In this document: one piece after another, positions 9,115-10,672 of the stretch
How the letters are laid out: every line of letters begins with the position of its first letter
How positions within the stretch are numbered: position 1 is the first letter of the stretch
DNA from: Legionellaceae bacterium
GTDB lineage: Bacteria > Pseudomonadota > Gammaproteobacteria > Legionellales > Legionellaceae
Direction of reading: 5' to 3'
Length of the DNA stretch: 10,672 nt
Assembly (NCBI GenBank): GCA_030696465.1
Contig: JAUYSE010000132.1
Location: 1-10,672 of the forward strand
The notes under the pieces: generated by a model
What the model saw: the letters and a program-made list of their open reading frames with translations, nothing else
What the model was told of the DNA's origin: nothing
The model's database searches: none
Program-made: the position numbers and the translations under genes

Positions 9115-9123
9115 TGCTATACT
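9115..9123 (+). promoter_or_regulatory. proximal extended -10 promoter of ssrA (P2)
   Basis: TGC followed by TATACT (-10 at 9118-9123, 5 of 6 to consensus) lies 9 bp before the mature tmRNA 5' end at 9133, so transcription would begin within a few bases of it. No good -35 sits at the right distance (9095-9100 is TAATAT), which is acceptable for an extended -10 promoter. With P1 this makes a tandem arrangement. Confidence 0.5.
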
Positions 9124-9132
9124 TAAAAGTGA

Positions 9133-9531
9133 GGGGGCGACCAGGTTTCGACGTGGGTTGCAAAACCTGAAGTGCATGCCGAGCAGGAGACCGCTCGTAT
9201 AAATGGCTCAAATAAACATAAATGCAAACAATGCAAACTTTGACGAAGTGACTGCAATCGCTGCCTAAACCGTAGTGAAGTCATGGAGTCTGTGCGTTGG
9301 CTAATACCCAGCGTCCCGTTGACCTAGCCCGCTTGTCGGTTAGAATCAGCGGTCATATAGACGAGCTTGCGTGGTCTGGGGCCCTTGCTGACTACGTGAA
9401 ATAAAGAGGGATCGTTTCACCTGTTCCTGTCTGTCGGGGCATGTGCGGCTAAATATAAAGACAAGACTATGCATGTAGAAACGATGGCAGAGTATTCGCG
9501 GACGCGGGTTCGATTCCCGCCGCCTCCACCA
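9133..9531 (+). ncRNA. ssrA: tmRNA (transfer-messenger RNA), one-piece
   Basis: tmRNA rescues ribosomes stalled on broken mRNAs together with SmpB and tags the nascent chain for proteolysis. The tRNA-like ends are clear. The 7-bp acceptor stem GGGGGCG (9133-9139) pairs with CGCCTCC (9521-9527), including a G3-U pair, the identity element for alanyl-tRNA synthetase. The T-arm is GCGGG/CCCGC (9504-9508 and 9516-9520) with loop TTCGATT, and ACCA is encoded at 9528-9531. The conserved block GTGCATGCCGAG follows in the 5' domain. The tag frame is 9224-9268, GCA through TAA, encoding ANNANFDEVTAIAA after the tRNA-borne alanine. The resume codon at 9224 is chosen because U at -5 and A at -4 match the E. 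coli determinant. A minus-strand frame through the 3' end, giving RRRESNPRP-type peptide, is the familiar spurious translation of this RNA gene. I see no hairpin and T-tract just after the CCA. Confidence 0.97.
9504..9531 (+). other. putative integration site (att) in the ssrA 3' end
   Basis: The T-arm and acceptor end of ssrA are a common crossover target of tyrosine recombinases, because integration can rebuild an intact RNA 3' end. A tyrosine recombinase gene lies within 650 bp on the downstream side, and no native-looking ssrA terminator follows the CCA. The expected second copy of this sequence would mark the far end of the element, outside the window, so the exact crossover limits cannot be fixed here. 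Confidence 0.5.
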
Positions 9532-9545
9532 TATAAGTGGTTGAT

Positions 9546-9574
9546 TTGTCAAGTAGAAATTAGTTCAATATTAA
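9546..9574 (+). promoter_or_regulatory. possible promoter of the 174-aa gene
   Basis: TTGTCA (9546-9551, 5 of 6 to the -35 consensus) and TATTAA (9569-9574, 4 of 6 to the -10) are separated by 17 bp. The start would be about 9581, inside the CGGCACC repeat pair, leaving a leader of about 60 nt. It begins 15 bp after the tmRNA CCA, so it would come with the integrated element. Confidence 0.35.
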
Positions 9575-9578
9575 AACT

Positions 9579-9596
9579 CGGCACCATATCGGCACC
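9579..9596 (+). repeat. CGGCACC direct repeats, 11 bp apart
   Basis: The heptamer CGGCACC occurs at 9579-9585 and 9590-9596, one helical turn apart. The pair lies 48 bp past the ssrA end and straddles the predicted start of the downstream gene. It could be arm-type recombinase or excisionase binding sites, or a repressor operator; the sequence alone does not decide between these. Confidence 0.55.
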
Positions 9597-9602
9597 CAAC
9601 CC

Positions 9603-9612
9603 TCTGATCAGA
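9603..9612. repeat. 10-bp perfect palindrome TCTGATCAGA
   Basis: The site is fully self-complementary and lies just downstream of the CGGCACC pair, in the leader of the 174-aa gene. It could be a half of a larger protein-binding region, but a 10-bp palindrome alone is modest evidence. Confidence 0.4.
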
Positions 9613-9618
9613 TACCAT

Positions 9619-9635
9619 CTTATATAGCTTATAAG
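9619..9635 (+). promoter_or_regulatory. inverted repeat overlapping a ribosome binding site
   Basis: CTTATA (9619-9624) and TATAAG (9630-9635) are exact inverted arms with a 5-nt spacer. The right arm runs into AAGGAA (9633-9638), the Shine-Dalgarno sequence of the gene starting at 9642. As RNA it could hide part of the ribosome binding site; as DNA it could be an operator. The spacing from AGGA to ATG is only 4 nt, slightly short. Confidence 0.4.
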
Positions 9636-9641
9636 GAAATC

Positions 9642-10166
9642 ATGAGCACTCCTGTCTTGTTAAATTATAACATCCTGATACAAAAAGCACAGAGAGAGAT
9701 CAGCAGATTAAGAGAGGCAGAGCATAATCTCGATGTTACCACGGCCTTAGATCACGCATTAAATGCAGCATTTACCGTTTATCATTTATTGGAGTGGAGG
9801 GAAAACCCAACTGGGTTATCGAAGGAAGAATTGAACGATACATTAAAGGAATCTGGGAAAATAACCAAATCAGCTCATGGGTTATGCAAGGAAGTTAATT
9901 CGATTGAAATGCATTTATTACATGGAATCGTTACGCATACCAAACATGTGACTGTCTCAAAACCTATACCAAATAAAGACACCGCTCCAGATTATAACCC
10001 TGCTTACGAAGATAATATTGAATATATTGTAACGGAAAATGGTGATAGGCTCGTTACGGAATCTGGTCTCTCTGTGATTACTGAAAATTCAAATATAGTT
10101 ATTTATTTTGGCAATCAAATTGCGCTAACTGTTTTAGAAATGGCTATAAAAGAATTTATCGACTGA
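9642..10166 (+). CDS. hypothetical 174-aa protein with C-terminal octad repeat, likely element cargo
   Basis: The start ATG 9642 is supported by AAGGAA just upstream; the stop is TGA 10164-10166. I do not recognise a named family. Residues 1-100 look helical, with an aromatic/His motif at 47-52 (YHLLEW) and a later THTKHV at 98-103. Residues 130-153 are three 8-residue units, VTENGDRL, VTESGLSV and ITENSNIV, a beta-type TE(S/N)G repeat like those in some phage hypothetical proteins. There is no signal peptide and no clear membrane segment. It lies between ssrA and the recombinase gene and converges on the latter with 4 bp between stop codons, the usual place for cargo genes of prophages and islands. 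Its codons appear more AT-rich than the ssrA region. A defence or lysogenic-conversion role is possible, but nothing in the sequence proves it. Confidence 0.75.
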   Translation: MSTPVLLNYNILIQKAQREISRLREAEHNLDVTTALDHALNAAFTVYHLLEWRENPTGLSKEELNDTLKESGKITKSAHGLCKEVNSIEMHLLHGIVTHTKHVTVSKPIPNKDTAPDYNPAYEDNIEYIVTENGDRLVTESGLSVITENSNIVIYFGNQIALTVLEMAIKEFID

Positions 10167-10170
10167 ACCT

Positions 10171-10672
10171 TCACCCTAAGTGACCACCCCAATCATGCAC
10201 AGGACGATACCCTGATTGCGTTGAGCTATCTGGTATCCAACGTCCGTAAGTCTTGATCACCATTTCAACGTCAACATGCCCTAATTGCTTGGATACCCAC
10301 ATAATGTTTTCACCTTGAGATAGCATCATTGATGCATACGTATGCCGGGTTTGATAAGTATTACGGTAACGAACCCCCGCCTTTTTTAAAATATGCATCC
10401 ATTGAGTACGGCGAATTTGTTGTGATGTTTCCCAGGACTTATTCGTTTGTGGATTATGGAACACCCGACCTTGCTGGGAAAACGTGTATTGCTTCTGTTG
10501 TTGTAAGGCTTTTAATGCAGGGGGTAGTAATAGAATATCACGAATTCCAGCCTCAGTTTTCGGGCCCTTAGACTCTTTTGCAACGATCGTTTCTTCAACA
10601 TGGACAATGCGATTGTGCCAATCAACATCCTCCCATCGTAAACCAATCAATTCAGAAACACGTAATCCTGAA
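10171..10672 (-). CDS. tyrosine recombinase / phage-type integrase, C-terminal catalytic part (5' partial)
   Basis: The frame is open from the right edge to TGA 10173-10171, giving about 166 visible residues; the N-terminal arm-binding and core-binding domains lie outside. The catalytic domain is almost complete. The first Arg is in SGLRVSELIGLRW at the edge, the probable catalytic Lys in KGPKTEAGIRD, the box II Arg in YQTRHTYASMM, the late His in QLGH, and the Tyr nucleophile in KTYGRWIP. The usual HxxR reads YxxR here, a variation I associate with a subset of phage integrases. It strand-exchanges an element between attP and a chromosomal attB, most likely the ssrA 3' end beside it. The gene points toward the attachment site, as int does in lambda. 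Past the Tyr about 20 residues remain, including two Trp or Gly-rich turns, a normal length. The TTG in ELIGL is internal, not a start. Confidence 0.93.
   Translation of the reverse strand, partial: SGLRVSELIGLRWEDVDWHNRIVHVEETIVAKESKGPKTEAGIRDILLLPPALKALQQQKQYTFSQQGRVFHNPQTNKSWETSQQIRRTQWMHILKKAGVRYRNTYQTRHTYASMMLSQGENIMWVSKQLGHVDVEMVIKTYGRWIPDSSTQSGYRPVHDWGGHLG

Noticed and set aside
9029..9211. Minus-strand 60-codon frame over the ssrA promoter and 5' end
   Set aside because: It overlaps promoter elements and the tmRNA 5' domain, has no ribosome binding site and no protein-like features.
9346..9552. Minus-strand 68-codon frame antisense to the ssrA 3' half
   Set aside because: It contains RRRESNPRP, the well-known spurious peptide from reverse translation of tRNA-like 3' ends; the RNA gene explains the sequence.
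1..10672. CRISPR array or insertion sequence
   Set aside because: No regularly spaced direct repeats, and no transposase or terminal inverted repeats seen; the only recombinase is the tyrosine type at the right edge.

Overview
The window comes from a moderately AT-rich proteobacterial chromosome. The tmRNA gene is one-piece, ends in an encoded CCA and resembles gammaproteobacterial ssrA, for example in its GTGCATGCCGAG block and its T-arm. A giant SecA-like helicase protein next to it suggests, but does not prove, a Legionellales-type intracellular or host-associated gammaproteobacterium. I cannot name the species from sequence alone.

Layout, left to right. (1) Positions 1-156 hold the 3' end of an unrecognised plus-strand gene, followed by a short intergenic stretch with at most a weak terminator. 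(2) Positions 284-8842, about 80% of the window, are one uninterrupted minus-strand gene for a 2852-residue protein. It has a SecA/DEAD-type ATPase core in the middle (about residues 1375-1900), flanked by roughly 1370 mostly helical residues on the N-terminal side and roughly 950 helical or coiled-coil residues on the C-terminal side. It lacks SecA's C-terminal zinc motif and is far longer than SecA, so it is not the housekeeping translocase. (3) Positions 8843-9132 are a divergent regulatory region. It has a near-consensus promoter for the giant gene and two extended -10 promoters firing toward ssrA. (4) Positions 9133-9531 are ssrA (tmRNA), with predicted tag ANNANFDEVTAIAA. (5) From 9532 onward the sequence looks like an integrated element that uses the ssrA 3' end as its attachment site. 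It starts with a 110-bp junction rich in small repeats. Then comes a 174-aa plus-strand gene of unknown function with a C-terminal three-unit repeat. Last is the C-terminal half of a tyrosine recombinase, on the minus strand and pointing at ssrA, cut by the right edge of the window.

How the parts relate: ssrA is a well-known integration hot spot, and the recombinase beside it fits that. The 174-aa gene lies between the attachment site and int, where prophages and islands often carry cargo (lysogenic-conversion or defence) genes. The giant gene lies on the 5' side of ssrA. By the usual integration model it belongs to the host backbone or to an older insertion, not to the element at ssrA. The two items most worth following up are the giant SecA-like protein and the small cargo gene.
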